DNA from: JBBSDP01 sp963754335
GTDB lineage: Bacteria > Planctomycetota > Phycisphaerae > Tepidisphaerales > Tepidisphaeraceae
Reading direction: 5' to 3'
NCBI GenBank assembly: GCA_963754335.1
Contig: CAVWFQ010000010.1
Coordinates: 1,178,001 to 1,242,000, forward strand
Length of the DNA: 64,000 bases
Shown here: piece by piece, positions 1 through 8,562 of the stretch
How positions within the stretch are numbered: position 1 is the first letter of the stretch
How the letters are laid out: every line of letters begins with the position of its first letter
Program-made: the position numbers and the translations under genes
Notes under the pieces: generated by a model
Databases searched by the model: none
Seen by the model: the letters and a program-made list of their open reading frames with translations, nothing else
Told to the model about the DNA's origin: nothing

Positions 1-384
1 ATGGATTTCGGTCAGGTCCGTCGCTACCTCGCACGCTTCGAGCGGCTCCCGATGAAAGGTTTCGGCCTGGAGATTTATCGAATCGTCTGCTATTGCATAC
101 TGTTCGCGCCGATCGGATTGATGGCCGGCGTCGTCGTCGCGGATCCGCGCGTTTCGCGGAAGATTCGCAACAGAATTGCCCTCGCCGGACTTCTGGGCCC
201 CGCGCTGATCATGCAGGGGATGCTGTTGATCGCCGACCGCCGCGTGCCGAGGGCCGATAACATCCTCTTGAATTTGATTGTGCCGTCGCTGGCCATGGCG
301 CTCATCGTCGGATGGCTTGCGCCCGAACAAATTACCCTCGGCTTTCGAACCGCGGCCAACGTATTTCGTCGTCGTGGTCGATAG
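1..384 (+). CDS. VanZ-like membrane protein, C-terminal part
   Basis: The reading frame is open to the window edge, so the true start may lie upstream. The product has three hydrophobic stretches separated by short basic loops. The segment DRRVPRADNILLN before the last helix resembles the VanZ pattern, in which an Asp-rich/Asn loop precedes the final membrane span. VanZ-like proteins are small inner-membrane proteins of mostly unknown function, often near cell-envelope genes. The family call is tentative because only one weak motif is visible. Confidence 0.45.
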   Translation: MDFGQVRRYLARFERLPMKGFGLEIYRIVCYCILFAPIGLMAGVVVADPRVSRKIRNRIALAGLLGPALIMQGMLLIADRRVPRADNILLNLIVPSLAMALIVGWLAPEQITLGFRTAANVFRRRGR

Positions 385-445
385 TGTTCAGGGTCCCACA
401 ATCCCGGATGATTCACGCGGGGCCGAAATTAAAAACCCTACGCAC

Positions 446-1741
446 ATGCTCGCACCGAACACCAACAATCCCACCGTCCGTCCGCAGTTCATCAATCCCA
501 CTCCGCCGCATTTTGACCTGGCGGTTATCGGTGGAGGCGCCGTCGGACTGGCGACAGCGATGGCGATCGTGCGCGAATATCCAGTCCGCCTGATCGTGCT
601 CGAGGCGGAAAGCGATCTGGCCGCGCACCAGACTGGAAACAACAGCGGCGTGATCCACTCCGGTTTGTATTACAAACCCGGGTCGCTCAAGGCCAATCTC
701 TGCACCGAAGGGCGCGAATTGATGTATCAATTCTGCCAGGAAAATGGCATCGCCCATGATCGCTGCGGCAAGGTGGTGGTTGCAACCGACGAATCGGAAC
801 TCCCCCGCCTCGATGAGCTGGAACGCCGCGGCAACGCCAATGGTCTGACCGGAATGCGCCGGCTCACGGGCCCGCAGATCCGCGAATACGAACCGCACGT
901 TGCCGGCATTGCGGGGCTCTTCGTCCGCGAAACCGGGATCGTCGATTACAAGGCCGTGACTCACGCCTACGCCGACGTCGTGCGCCGGCACGGGGGAGAG
1001 GTTCACACTCAGTCGCGCGTCACGTCGGTGCAGGTCAGGACCGATCGCATCGTCCTCGACACGTCCTCGGCGCAATTCACCGCCGACGCCCTGGTCAACT
1101 GCGGCGGCTTGCAGTCGGATCGGGTCGCCCGCATGTGCGGAGTCGATCCAGGCGTGCAGATCGTCCCCTTCCGCGGCGAATATTTTCACCTTGCCGACGG
1201 CGGCGAGAAGCTCATCAAGAACCTGGTCTACCCGGTCCCCGATCCGGCCTTCCCGTTTCTGGGCGTTCACTTCACACGGATGATCGGCGGCGGAGTCGAG
1301 GCAGGCCCCAACGCAGTCCTCGCCCTCGCCCGCCACGGCTATCGCAAAACGAGCTTCAATCCGCTGGATGCACTGGGAATCGCCTCCTACGGCGGATTCT
1401 GGCGCATGGCCCGCAAACACTGGAAGACCGGCTTCGGCGAGCTGCATCGATCGATGAGCAAGAAAGCCTTCCTCAAGGCGCTACAGCGACTGATGCCCGA
1501 ATTGCAACTTTCCCATCTGCACCCCGGCGGCGCAGGCGTCCGCGCCCAGGCGCTGGAGAAAAACGGCGCACTGGTTGACGATTTCAAAATCGTCCGTGGC
1601 GATCGCATGGTCCACGTCCTCAATGCCCCATCGCCAGCGGCAACGGCGTCCATCGCCATCGGACGGCATATCGCCGCTCTCGCTGCTCAAACGTTTTCGC
1701 TTCGCCGTGATCGAGCGACGGCCGGCAAAGTGACGAGTTGA
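446..1741 (+). CDS. lhgO: L-2-hydroxyglutarate oxidase (FAD-dependent)
   Basis: The 431-residue product belongs to the DAO/GlpO-like FAD oxidoreductases. A Rossmann dinucleotide site (GGGAVG, about residues 29-34) is followed by the LhgO signature NNSGVIHSGLYY near residue 65, and the C-terminus carries the conserved GGAGVRAQAL segment. It should oxidise L-2-hydroxyglutarate to 2-oxoglutarate at the membrane, passing electrons to quinone. The ATG at 446 was chosen because homology begins just after it; the frame is open further upstream but overlaps the previous gene. Length fits the roughly 400-residue family. A good terminator follows. Confidence 0.9.
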   Translation: MLAPNTNNPTVRPQFINPTPPHFDLAVIGGGAVGLATAMAIVREYPVRLIVLEAESDLAAHQTGNNSGVIHSGLYYKPGSLKANLCTEGRELMYQFCQENGIAHDRCGKVVVATDESELPRLDELERRGNANGLTGMRRLTGPQIREYEPHVAGIAGLFVRETGIVDYKAVTHAYADVVRRHGGEVHTQSRVTSVQVRTDRIVLDTSSAQFTADALVNCGGLQSDRVARMCGVDPGVQIVPFRGEYFHLADGGEKLIKNLVYPVPDPAFPFLGVHFTRMIGGGVEAGPNAVLALARHGYRKTSFNPLDALGIASYGGFWRMARKHWKTGFGELHRSMSKKAFLKALQRLMPELQLSHLHPGGAGVRAQALEKNGALVDDFKIVRGDRMVHVLNAPSPAATASIAIGRHIAALAAQTFSLRRDRATAGKVTS

Positions 1742-1769
1742 GATCCAGCGCGAAGATTTCGATTCAATC

Positions 1770-1810
1770 AAAGCCCCGCGGCGTCCCCACACGTCGCGGG
1801 GCTTTTTCTT
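1770..1810 (+). terminator. Rho-independent terminator after lhgO
   Basis: An 11-bp perfect stem (AAAGCCCCGCG with its complement CGCGGGGCTTT) encloses a loop of about 14 bases and ends in a run of T. It lies 28 bases after the lhgO stop. Confidence 0.85.
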
Positions 1811-1868
1811 TGCCGCACCGATACCACCTCGTCTATTTTTCAAATTGGCCCCGACGGTGATACCCCCG

Positions 1869-1898
1869 ATCCGACATAATCCGACATAATCCGACACT
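1869..1898. repeat. Short tandem repeat, three 10-bp units
   Basis: ATCCGACATA occurs twice in direct tandem, then once more with its last bases changed. An AT-rich tract of about 60 bases follows, unusual for this GC-rich sequence. It could be a regulator binding site or simple slippage; nothing nearby decides. Confidence 0.5.
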
Positions 1899-1992
1899 TT
1901 TTCGACCTATATAACGCAATATAGCTACATTCTGGATTATATCGAATATATTCAAGAATCAATTCCCGGCAGGGAGTCGCATTTCCAAAAGT

Positions 1993-2112
1993 CTCACGCA
2001 GAGCCGCCAAGGCGCGGAGAGAAAAAGTCCACTCCCCCGGGACAACATTGATTCTGACGCATCATGACTGATCGGGTCCACCTCCGCGTCTTTGCGCCTC
2101 CGCGTGAGAGAT
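1993..2112. repeat. Inverted pair of CGCAGAG-type dispersed repeats
   Basis: TCTCACGCAGAGCCGCCAAG at 1993 and its diverged reverse complement (ending CGCCTCCGCGTGAGAGA near 2112) face each other across about 60 bases. Related degenerate copies occur near 17015-17042 and 53381-53420. Such elements are widespread between genes in several bacterial phyla and are non-coding. The stretch 1811-2290 holds no credible gene. Confidence 0.6.
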
Positions 2113-2290
2113 ATCCGCCTCCTGGCCGGTTTTGGCCGGTTTAAAAAAACTCTTGCGGCCATTCCTCATTTCTGAATCGCCAGGGCCGATTTTCGCATTT
2201 CCCGTGGCCGCTTTTGGCAGGCCTGCCACGATTGGCAATCTCGTCGGCGAATGCCTCGAACGCGTTTCCGGCATCTCCCAAGGTGCCTGG

Positions 2291-2372
2291 GGTCCGGAAA
2301 AGGGGTAGGTCCGGAAAAGGGGTCATAAGCCTTTCCTGCCGTCCGGAAAAGGGGTCATAAGCCTTTCCTGCC
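2291..2372. repeat. RAYT-associated tandem repeats
   Basis: Two adjacent copies (2309-2340 and 2341-2372) of a 32-bp unit containing GGTCATAAGCCTTTCC are preceded by a partial copy from 2291. The second copy forms the last codons of the neighbouring transposase gene, so repeat and coding sequence overlap. An inverted match lies beyond the other end of the gene at 3087-3103. Confidence 0.8.
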
Positions 2373-3053
2373 AGCCTTCACCTTTTTCTTCGGACGGCCG
2401 ATGGGCCGAATCGCGCTTTCGATTCCCAGACGAAGTGCCGTCCGTTTCGTCCATCGATCGTCCCCATACGGTCGGCCGCGGTCCCGAGCGCGGTGCAACG
2501 CGGCCAACTCCGCCTCCGTCTGCGGCTTGTTGATCCATTTTACCCAGGCTTTGGGCATATCTACCGGCCATGTTGAGAGGTGCTCTCGAATTTCAGACTC
2601 CCGATTGGTGCGTGCCCAGGCGGAATTCCACCTCCAAAGCTCGGCTTTGTCCGCGAGGTTCGCGCGCGACGCGTTGCGTTCGACGTATCGGCACACGCTC
2701 AGAAAGTGCTCGTCCTGCTGAATCGGGAAGCTGCGGAAGCGGCTCTGGTACAGATGCCCGCGCCCGCCGCTATGGCGATGAGCGTGCCAGCGGGCGGCGT
2801 GGGTCATGCTCAGCCATTGCATGAAACGCGACAACTGGCCATCGCTTTTCGGCCAGAGCACCAGATGAAAATGATTGGGCATCAGACAATACCCGCACAG
2901 CCGCATCGTCGGCTCCCGTTCGAGCGCCTCGATCAGCACTTTCTCGAACGCCTGATAATCACCGGCGTCCTGGAACAACTCGATATTGCCCCAGGTTCGA
3001 TTCATGACATGATAAGCTAATCCGCCAGGGGAGAATCGCGGTTTGCGGGCCAT
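2355..3053 (-). CDS. REP-associated tyrosine transposase (RAYT, IS200-like Y1)
   Basis: The 232-residue product has the single-domain Y1 transposase layout: an N-terminal GLAYHVMNR strand, the HUH motif in MPNHFHLVLWP at about residues 58-68, and the catalytic Tyr in CRYVERNA near residue 123. It nicks and joins single-stranded DNA at short palindromes (REPs). Its C-terminal codons lie inside one of the flanking repeats and an inverted copy of the repeat lies upstream, which is how RAYTs relate to the REPs they mobilise. The gene looks intact. Confidence 0.9.
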   Translation of the reverse strand: MARKPRFSPGGLAYHVMNRTWGNIELFQDAGDYQAFEKVLIEALEREPTMRLCGYCLMPNHFHLVLWPKSDGQLSRFMQWLSMTHAARWHAHRHSGGRGHLYQSRFRSFPIQQDEHFLSVCRYVERNASRANLADKAELWRWNSAWARTNRESEIREHLSTWPVDMPKAWVKWINKPQTEAELAALHRARDRGRPYGDDRWTKRTALRLGIESAIRPIGRPKKKVKAGRKGL

Positions 3054-3086
3054 GGGGCGAATGATACCCCGAGTCGCGAGCGTCGT

Positions 3087-3103
3087 AAAGGCTTATGACC
3101 CCC
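3087..3103. repeat. Inverted copy of the RAYT-associated repeat
   Basis: AAAGGCTTATGACCCCC is the reverse complement of the repeat core on the far side of the transposase gene, so the unit is bracketed by inverted repeats. A degenerate C/T-rich run continues to about 3142. Confidence 0.75.
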
Positions 3104-3395
3104 TTCTGGGCCCCTTCTCGCTTCTCGCTTCTCGCCTTCTCGAGTCTGCGTGCGGGACAGTGTCTGCCGAGCTCGAAAAAGAAAGGACCGCGAAGATCAC
3201 GTAGACGGCAGCCCCTATTCGAGCGATCGGCAATCGTCCAAATCTCGACCACCTGCTGGATGCAACCGCCGCGCACCTCGAGCCTGCTCTGCATCCCGGA
3301 AGTCCCTTAACGCCGGAGGTAAGGACCGCGATCCAGGCAGAGAACGCCGCGGCCACAATCGCGAAACCGCAGATGCACAGTTGAACTGACCTCAT
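3093..3395 (-). pseudogene. Vitamin K epoxide reductase family protein, N-terminal fragment
   Basis: The frame encodes one membrane helix, then GCRAGSRCAAVASSRWSRF and LPIARIGAAVY, which match the first periplasmic loop and second helix of bacterial VKOR proteins (paired Cys, then SRW, then a helix). VKORs re-oxidise DsbA-like thioredoxins. Homology stops after about 70 residues, where the frame runs into the RAYT flanking repeat; the remaining helices and the CxxC active site are missing. The ATG at 3395 follows GTGGGAG. A TTG start at 3422 is possible. Confidence 0.6.
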
Positions 3396-3422
3396 GGCTC
3401 CCACCCTGGTCAACGCAATCAA

Positions 3423-3870
3423 AATGATCGCTCACTTGTTTTCCCTTCCTATAACCGCCCTGCCGGATTGAAATCAAATTTCGTCCGCCCGCGGAAACCC
3501 CGGGTGCTTTTTTTGTTTCGTCAATGATGCGCTGCTGGGTAGCCGGGTCGATGGTTGGGCCGTTCGACGGCCCGCCGGGCGCGTTCATGGGCACATATTC
3601 TTTACCGTCCCACTCCACTTCGTTGCTTGCGACGAAGCTACGGCGAGATAGTTTAGCCGTCGCGGCCACGCGGCGCCGCGCGATTCGGAAGATACCTGGC
3701 GCAATGTCGCAAACGATGCAGTAGGCACTTGGAGCAGCTATCAACCTGCGTAGCGCACCGGCGCCGCCCGGCGGCGGCGGCTAAACTTCCGGGTTCCTCA
3801 GTTCATTTAAACCACGATGACCGACAAACGCTTCCGTGAACGGCGGTGGCCAGTGTGGTCACGATGTCGG
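3423..3870. other. Region without a confident gene
   Basis: A minus-strand frame from 3744 includes a plausible polar segment (VEWDGKEYVPMNAPGG) but runs out of frame into the VKOR fragment and ends at 3307 without a recognisable domain. It may be a remnant or a small secreted protein. Nothing else is supported here. Confidence 0.25.
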
Positions 3871-4476
3871 TCAATCCAATGGCGACCCCGCCGCCGCCAG
3901 GGCGCAATGATGGAATAGCGCGTACCACTCGGCCTGCTGGAGTCGCACGGCAACTGCCAAGCGCGAATCGTCGGGATCCTGATGAATCGTCTCGACCAGA
4001 TCGACGAAAGCGGCTCCATCCCAATCACCCGCTCCGAGGTGCTTGAGAAGCGATTTGCTCGAATCGCCGATCAATGAAGACGTGACGGCCCCGAGAATGT
4101 GATTGACGCGATGGGCACGGCACCGGGAGTACCAATATTTCGCGTTGGAAAAATCGCCCTCACGGCGATGCAGAATCGCGTGCCAGAAGTTTCCCGTCGG
4201 CGAAGCGATGTCCTGCGAGATCCGATGCGACTCTTCCAGCCGGTCAAACCAGAGCCAGAGCCCCGCCAGCATCGCTTTGGCGTCGTAGGGGTCGCGCACC
4301 GGCACGTCGAGGAGTTGTTCCGGCTTCAATTCCGACAGCGGCGTCGAGCCGGCCGACGATTGGGCATGCGGCACAACCAGCAACCGGTATCCTCCAGGCG
4401 GTCCTTCCCGCAGAATCGTCGCGGCGGATACCGACAAAACGTCCAGTTCGGTCAATCGTTGTTCCATTTCGTTCAT
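3871..4476 (-). CDS. Conserved hypothetical protein
   Basis: The product is 201 residues and soluble, with no signal peptide. The segment NFWHAILHRREGDFSNAKYW near the middle resembles a motif I have seen in uncharacterised bacterial proteins, where a His/Arg-rich stretch precedes NAKYW; this is recollection, not a search result. The ATG at 4476 was chosen because GAAGGA lies at the right distance upstream and homology-like sequence begins near it. It is divergent from the lipoprotein gene at 4621, sharing a 144-bp intergenic region. Function unknown. Confidence 0.7.
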   Translation of the reverse strand: MNEMEQRLTELDVLSVSAATILREGPPGGYRLLVVPHAQSSAGSTPLSELKPEQLLDVPVRDPYDAKAMLAGLWLWFDRLEESHRISQDIASPTGNFWHAILHRREGDFSNAKYWYSRCRAHRVNHILGAVTSSLIGDSSKSLLKHLGAGDWDGAAFVDLVETIHQDPDDSRLAVAVRLQQAEWYALFHHCALAAAGSPLD

Positions 4477-4620
4477 AGTGAATCCTTCACGCCAATACCT
4501 GCCGCAATCGGCCACGCCCAACAATCGGCGCCGTTTAACTCTGCTTCGCGCACGGCGAGGCCACGTCGGCACGTCGTTTACACAACGACTATAGGGATCG
4601 ATCGCAAACAGGAGCGCCAA

Positions 4621-5091
4621 ATGATTCGCAAGACACTCTGCATGCTGGCTCTGGTCACGGTGGCCGGTTGTTCGAACATGGATCACAGCAGTGCGAGCGG
4701 CACGAACAGTTCCGATCCGAACGCCACCAAGATGTCGAACACGGAGCCGACTTCCGAGCAGCTCGCGGCGTACGCCGGCGGTCATCTCTTCCCGGCCACG
4801 CAACCAGCGCGGGATGACCTTCGTGCCGCCGCCATCATCAGCGCGGATCGGAGTACGCTGAAGGTTTACAATTTCTCGAAAGAGCCGATCAAAGAGGCGA
4901 ATGTCTGGGTGAACGGCGCCTTCGTCGGCCGGATCAACGGCATCGCGCCCCTTTCGAGCGTTGTAATCAAGACCAAGGATCTCTACAACTCGCTCGGGCA
5001 GAACTTTGTAAGCACCGCCTCCACCGCAACCCGGATCCAAATCCAGGCTGATGGGGAACTCTCCAACGTTTTGGGGCCGGCAACCGAATGA
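4621..5091 (+). CDS. Putative lipoprotein, paralogue 1
   Basis: The 156-residue product begins with a short basic n-region and hydrophobic core ending in the lipobox VAGC (Cys17), so it should be lipidated and exported. A Ser/Thr/Asn-rich linker follows, then a compact domain with LKVYNFSKEPIKEANVWVNG. The next gene encodes the same domain (VEVFNYSDEDWDDVQLWINK), so the two are tandem paralogues. CAGGAG sits 7 bases before the ATG. A longer open frame upstream has no leader or homology and was rejected. Confidence 0.8.
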   Translation: MIRKTLCMLALVTVAGCSNMDHSSASGTNSSDPNATKMSNTEPTSEQLAAYAGGHLFPATQPARDDLRAAAIISADRSTLKVYNFSKEPIKEANVWVNGAFVGRINGIAPLSSVVIKTKDLYNSLGQNFVSTASTATRIQIQADGELSNVLGPATE

Positions 5092-5194
5092 AGCCGGTTC
5101 GGCGTTTTCCTTCACGATTCACCTTTCGATCGTCCGATAACTAATGGGTTCCCCGCTCACGGGGAAGCTCGGAACCGATTGAAAGGGATTCGCG

Positions 5195-5659
5195 ATGAAA
5201 ATGCGTCGATGTGCGGTGGCGATTTGTGTGATGGCCGGACTGGGACTGGGTTGCGCCGGCCGGCCGTCGATGTTCCCTAATCATGATGCGGAGCTGCGCC
5301 GAACCAGCGCCCAATTCGCGGCCGACGCCGTCAAGCTTCATCCTTACCATGCGGATGCACCGCGCGGCGGGGAAGCGCTCGGGCGATCGATGATCGACTA
5401 CACCTTCAAGACCGTCGAGGTCTTCAATTATTCCGACGAAGACTGGGATGACGTGCAGCTCTGGATCAACAAAAACTACGTTGTCGGCGTTCCGAAAATC
5501 GCCAAAGGCCGGGAGCGTACGCTGCAGTTGTTCTTCACCATGTTCTATGACGACAGCGGGAACTATTTCGTAACCGAAGGCGGGAAAAAGCGCGTGGATT
5601 CGCTGGAGATGTATCGCGGCGGCAAAATGTACACGATCCCGCTCGGACTCGCGGACTAA
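5195..5659 (+). CDS. Putative lipoprotein, paralogue 2
   Basis: The 154-residue product has a signal peptide with lipobox LGLGC (Cys20). The C-terminal domain shares the pattern V-(Y/F)-N-(F/Y)-S, an acidic stretch, then W-(V/I)-N with paralogue 1, and a later NYFV/NFVS strand. The pattern suggests a small beta-sandwich. The genes lie 103 bp apart on the same strand and probably form a transcription unit. Function unknown. Confidence 0.8.
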   Translation: MKMRRCAVAICVMAGLGLGCAGRPSMFPNHDAELRRTSAQFAADAVKLHPYHADAPRGGEALGRSMIDYTFKTVEVFNYSDEDWDDVQLWINKNYVVGVPKIAKGRERTLQLFFTMFYDDSGNYFVTEGGKKRVDSLEMYRGGKMYTIPLGLAD

Positions 5660-5783
5660 TCGGCGCTAATCAACACAAAGCTGGATGTAGCGCTCGATTG
5701 TGGCGGTTTTACGGAAACCGTCGAGAGCATTGCTCACCAATTCCCCGATCGCCAGAAACAGGAGTTACACCCCACAAAGCCTC

Positions 5784-7727
5784 TCACACCGCTTTTGGCG
5801 CGGAGATCACTTCAAATCTTCCAGATCCCCGTTGTTCACCCGGCTGGGTCATGAGGGAAACGACCACGAGCACGATGAACCCGAGCGGGATGGTCACGAT
5901 TCCCGGCTGACTGAAGGGCACGATCGCATCGGCCGCCTTGAGGTTGTAGACATATTGGTAGGCCGGACCGCTCATCAGTAACCAGGCAAGCGACGAGACG
6001 AGGCCGATGACGATCGCGGCGGTAATCCCCTGCTTGGTCGTCTTTTTCCAGAAGAGCAGCATGATCAGCGCCGGCAGATTCGCCGAGGCGGCCACGTTAA
6101 ATGCCCAGCCAACCAGAAATCCGGCATTGAATTCCCTGAAAACGATCCCCAGGGCCATCGCGATCGCGCCCACCACCACGGCAACGATTTTCCCGGCGTT
6201 GACCTTCTGATGATCGGTCATCTGGATCTTCAGAAAATTGGTCATGAGGTCGTGGGCGACGGCGCCGCTGGCCGCCATAATCAATCCGCTGACGGTTCCG
6301 AGGACTGTCGTAAACGCGATCGCTGAAATCACCGCGAACAGGAATTTTCCAAACGTTTCAGCCAGTTTCGTCGCGGCCAGGTTGCTGTTGCCGGCGACCG
6401 TCGTATCCAGCGCGCCGCTGGTCATCGCGCCCAGACCAAGGTAAAGGGTCAACACATAAAAGAATGCGATAGCCGCGATACCCGCCACGGTGCTCTTGCG
6501 CGCGGCCGCCTGATCTTTGACAGTGTAGTAACGGATCAGGATGTGTGGGAGGGATGCGGTCCCGGCGAACAGGGCGAGCATCAGGGAGATGAAATCGAGT
6601 TTGTCCGTGAATTTTGTGCTGCGAATACCTTTGAAGGTCGGACTGCCCCCGGGCACCAGGAGATCCGCGCCGAGCGTTTGCTTGGGGATGTAAGCGGTGA
6701 CGGCTCCGGCCTTGGTCTTGAATTTCTCAGCAGTCCAGGACTGGATCGTGCTGTTCTGCACAGCGACAAGAAACGCCACCGGCCCAAGGGGGCCGCTCTG
6801 CGACTCGCCGTTGGGCAACTTGCTGATGTGGCTCGCCGGCTTAAATGCGCTGCCCTCGGTTCCCGAAGGAAATCCGGCGTAATGTTTTGTTTCGTCCGAC
6901 GCCACCGTGACTGAGCGAAGCGCCTCGAGGGAGCCGCTCTTGGTTTCTCGCCAGATTTCGACTGCGCCGTCGGGTTGAGTCAAGGCGAAATACTTTGGCG
7001 GGGCCGTCGCGGGTTTGGTGGCCCCGGGCACGGCGGTGATCAGCTCAGCCCCCACCGGAATTCCAGGCGGCAACGTCGCGGTAGGGAGCGCGGGGGTGGC
7101 GGTCAGTCCCTTGTTCAAAATGAGGACGACCAGGATCGCGCAGAAGAAGACAAGCATCGACCCCTTGATGAACTGGACCCACGTCGTCGAAACCATGCCC
7201 GCGGTCACGACGATGACCGTCACGACCACGCCGACGATCAGCACCCCGGCCGCATGACCGGCGACCGGATTCAGAAATGGAAGCAGCGGCCGCGCCAGCG
7301 CTCCCGCGCCGACCATTTGCGGGATCAGATAAAAGAGACTGACGAGCAGCGTGCTGATGGCGGCGCTGAGCTTGATGCCGCGCGAATTAAATCGATTATC
7401 CAATGCGTCGGCGAACGTAAATCTGCCGAGCCGCTTGAGCGGTTCGGCGATCACAAACAGTGCCACCACCCAGCCGGCGAGGAATCCAATCGAATAGAGA
7501 AATCCGTCATAACCGTAGAAGGCGATCATCCCGCAAATGCCGAGAAACGACGCCGCAGAGAGATAGTCGCCGGCGAAGGCAATACCGTTCACCAGCCAGT
7601 GAATCTCGCCGTGGGCGGCGTAGTACCCGCGCGCGTCTCGGGCCTTTCGTCCCAGGTAGAAACTGATCCCAAGAACCAAGCCGATGAACAGGAGGAAGAT
7701 GGATACAACCAATGGATCGGCCTTCAT
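5784..7727 (-). CDS. Sodium:solute symporter, ActP-like acetate permease
   Basis: The product of about 647 residues is an SSS-family symporter with the opening typical of ActP (short N-terminal helix, LGRKARDARGYYAA, then GDYLSAASFLG). The last helices are also ActP-like. It likely imports acetate or another short carboxylate with Na+. Between the helix ending near residue 210 and GIRSTKF near residue 370 lies a polar, Pro/Ala-rich insertion of about 155 residues, far longer than the corresponding loop in E. coli ActP. The ATG at 7727 overlaps the stop of the YjcH-like gene (TGATG); a GTG at 7730 is the alternative. Confidence 0.85.
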   Translation of the reverse strand: MKADPLVVSIFLLFIGLVLGISFYLGRKARDARGYYAAHGEIHWLVNGIAFAGDYLSAASFLGICGMIAFYGYDGFLYSIGFLAGWVVALFVIAEPLKRLGRFTFADALDNRFNSRGIKLSAAISTLLVSLFYLIPQMVGAGALARPLLPFLNPVAGHAAGVLIVGVVVTVIVVTAGMVSTTWVQFIKGSMLVFFCAILVVLILNKGLTATPALPTATLPPGIPVGAELITAVPGATKPATAPPKYFALTQPDGAVEIWRETKSGSLEALRSVTVASDETKHYAGFPSGTEGSAFKPASHISKLPNGESQSGPLGPVAFLVAVQNSTIQSWTAEKFKTKAGAVTAYIPKQTLGADLLVPGGSPTFKGIRSTKFTDKLDFISLMLALFAGTASLPHILIRYYTVKDQAAARKSTVAGIAAIAFFYVLTLYLGLGAMTSGALDTTVAGNSNLAATKLAETFGKFLFAVISAIAFTTVLGTVSGLIMAASGAVAHDLMTNFLKIQMTDHQKVNAGKIVAVVVGAIAMALGIVFREFNAGFLVGWAFNVAASANLPALIMLLFWKKTTKQGITAAIVIGLVSSLAWLLMSGPAYQYVYNLKAADAIVPFSQPGIVTIPLGFIVLVVVSLMTQPGEQRGSGRFEVISAPKAV

Positions 7728-8029
7728 CACATCCCCCTGTCCGACTCGCTGGTCGAACGCGTTGCGAACAGATAGATCGCCGCCAGAACCAAAGCCAGGA
7801 CGATCAGTCCCATTCCGTACGCGATCGCGACATTCACTCCGCCCAGCCAGCTCACTGGCGACTTCATGTCCTGCGGCGCAAAGACGCTGAGGGCGACGAA
7901 GCCGGCGTAAAACGCCGAGTAGATGAGGAAAAGCACGATTCCATATCGTGCATTGCGGGCAATCGAGAAATGAGGCGGGGCGGTGGCGGGCGTGAGCCCG
8001 TCAGGGGGAGGATCGGTTGGCACTGTCAT
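7727..8029 (-). CDS. DUF485 membrane protein, YjcH-like
   Basis: The 100-residue product has two hydrophobic helices (YGIVLFLIYSAFYAGF and GLIVLALVLAAIYLFAT), the usual layout of DUF485. In many bacteria these genes precede actP, as here; the stop codon shares a base with the symporter start, implying translational coupling. GGAAAT precedes the ATG. It is probably an accessory subunit of the transporter. Confidence 0.85.
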   Translation of the reverse strand: MTVPTDPPPDGLTPATAPPHFSIARNARYGIVLFLIYSAFYAGFVALSVFAPQDMKSPVSWLGGVNVAIAYGMGLIVLALVLAAIYLFATRSTSESDRGM

Positions 8030-8192
8030 TTCCTTTTCCGAACTGTTCGCGCAGCGGGTTGAGGGGGAAATTACGCAATCCGCTTAAAATTCGCAAGAAT
8101 TTCATCTTTTCGCGAACGACGGAAGTGACAAACTCGAAATCCCTCGACGCATTGGGAAATTCGATCGATGAACTTCAAGAACGCGGAATTGC

Positions 8193-8462
8193 CTATTTCG
8201 AGGCGGCCTGGGCGGGTTTCACATACTTTCGCCGAACCGGCTTGACAATCATCCCCATGCGGATGGCCTTGGCGCTGACTTTGATGCGAACGATCCGGCC
8301 CTCGACCACCGCGCGCACTTTCTGAATATTCGGCTTGAACTTGCGCGGGGAGATGCCGGTTATTTTTGTACCGACGCCGCCCAGATACTTGGCCTTGCCC
8401 CGGTGGGAGATCTGGTTCCCAAAGCTGGTCTTCTTACCCGTGAAATAACAAACTCGTGGCAT
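8193..8462 (-). CDS. rpmB: 50S ribosomal protein bL28
   Basis: The 89-residue basic product starts MPRVCYFTGKKTSFGNQISH and has the conserved C-terminal block VRRKYVKP, both diagnostic of bL28. It is a structural protein of the large ribosomal subunit. The gene appears monocistronic, divergent from the MITE-like element to its right. Confidence 0.92.
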   Translation of the reverse strand: MPRVCYFTGKKTSFGNQISHRGKAKYLGGVGTKITGISPRKFKPNIQKVRAVVEGRIVRIKVSAKAIRMGMIVKPVRRKYVKPAQAASK

Positions 8463-8562
8463 CGCAAATCCGCCTTTTTGCTCTAAAAAATCGAGCCGGG
8501 CAGTTTAGGGAACCCGATCCGACATTGCAAGTGCGCAGGCAGGGGAAACCATGGAAAGGGCC

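Noticed and set aside
413..1447. 344-codon open frame on the minus strand
   Set aside because: It is antisense to lhgO, has no start region or domain-like sequence, and follows from GC-rich codon use.
1869..1898. Three 10-bp repeats considered as a CRISPR start
   Set aside because: Units are tandem without spacers and far too short; no cas genes are present.
4099..4620. 5' extension of the lipoprotein frame to 330 codons
   Set aside because: The extension is antisense to the conserved hypothetical gene at 3871-4476, and the lipobox leader with a ribosome site starts at 4621.
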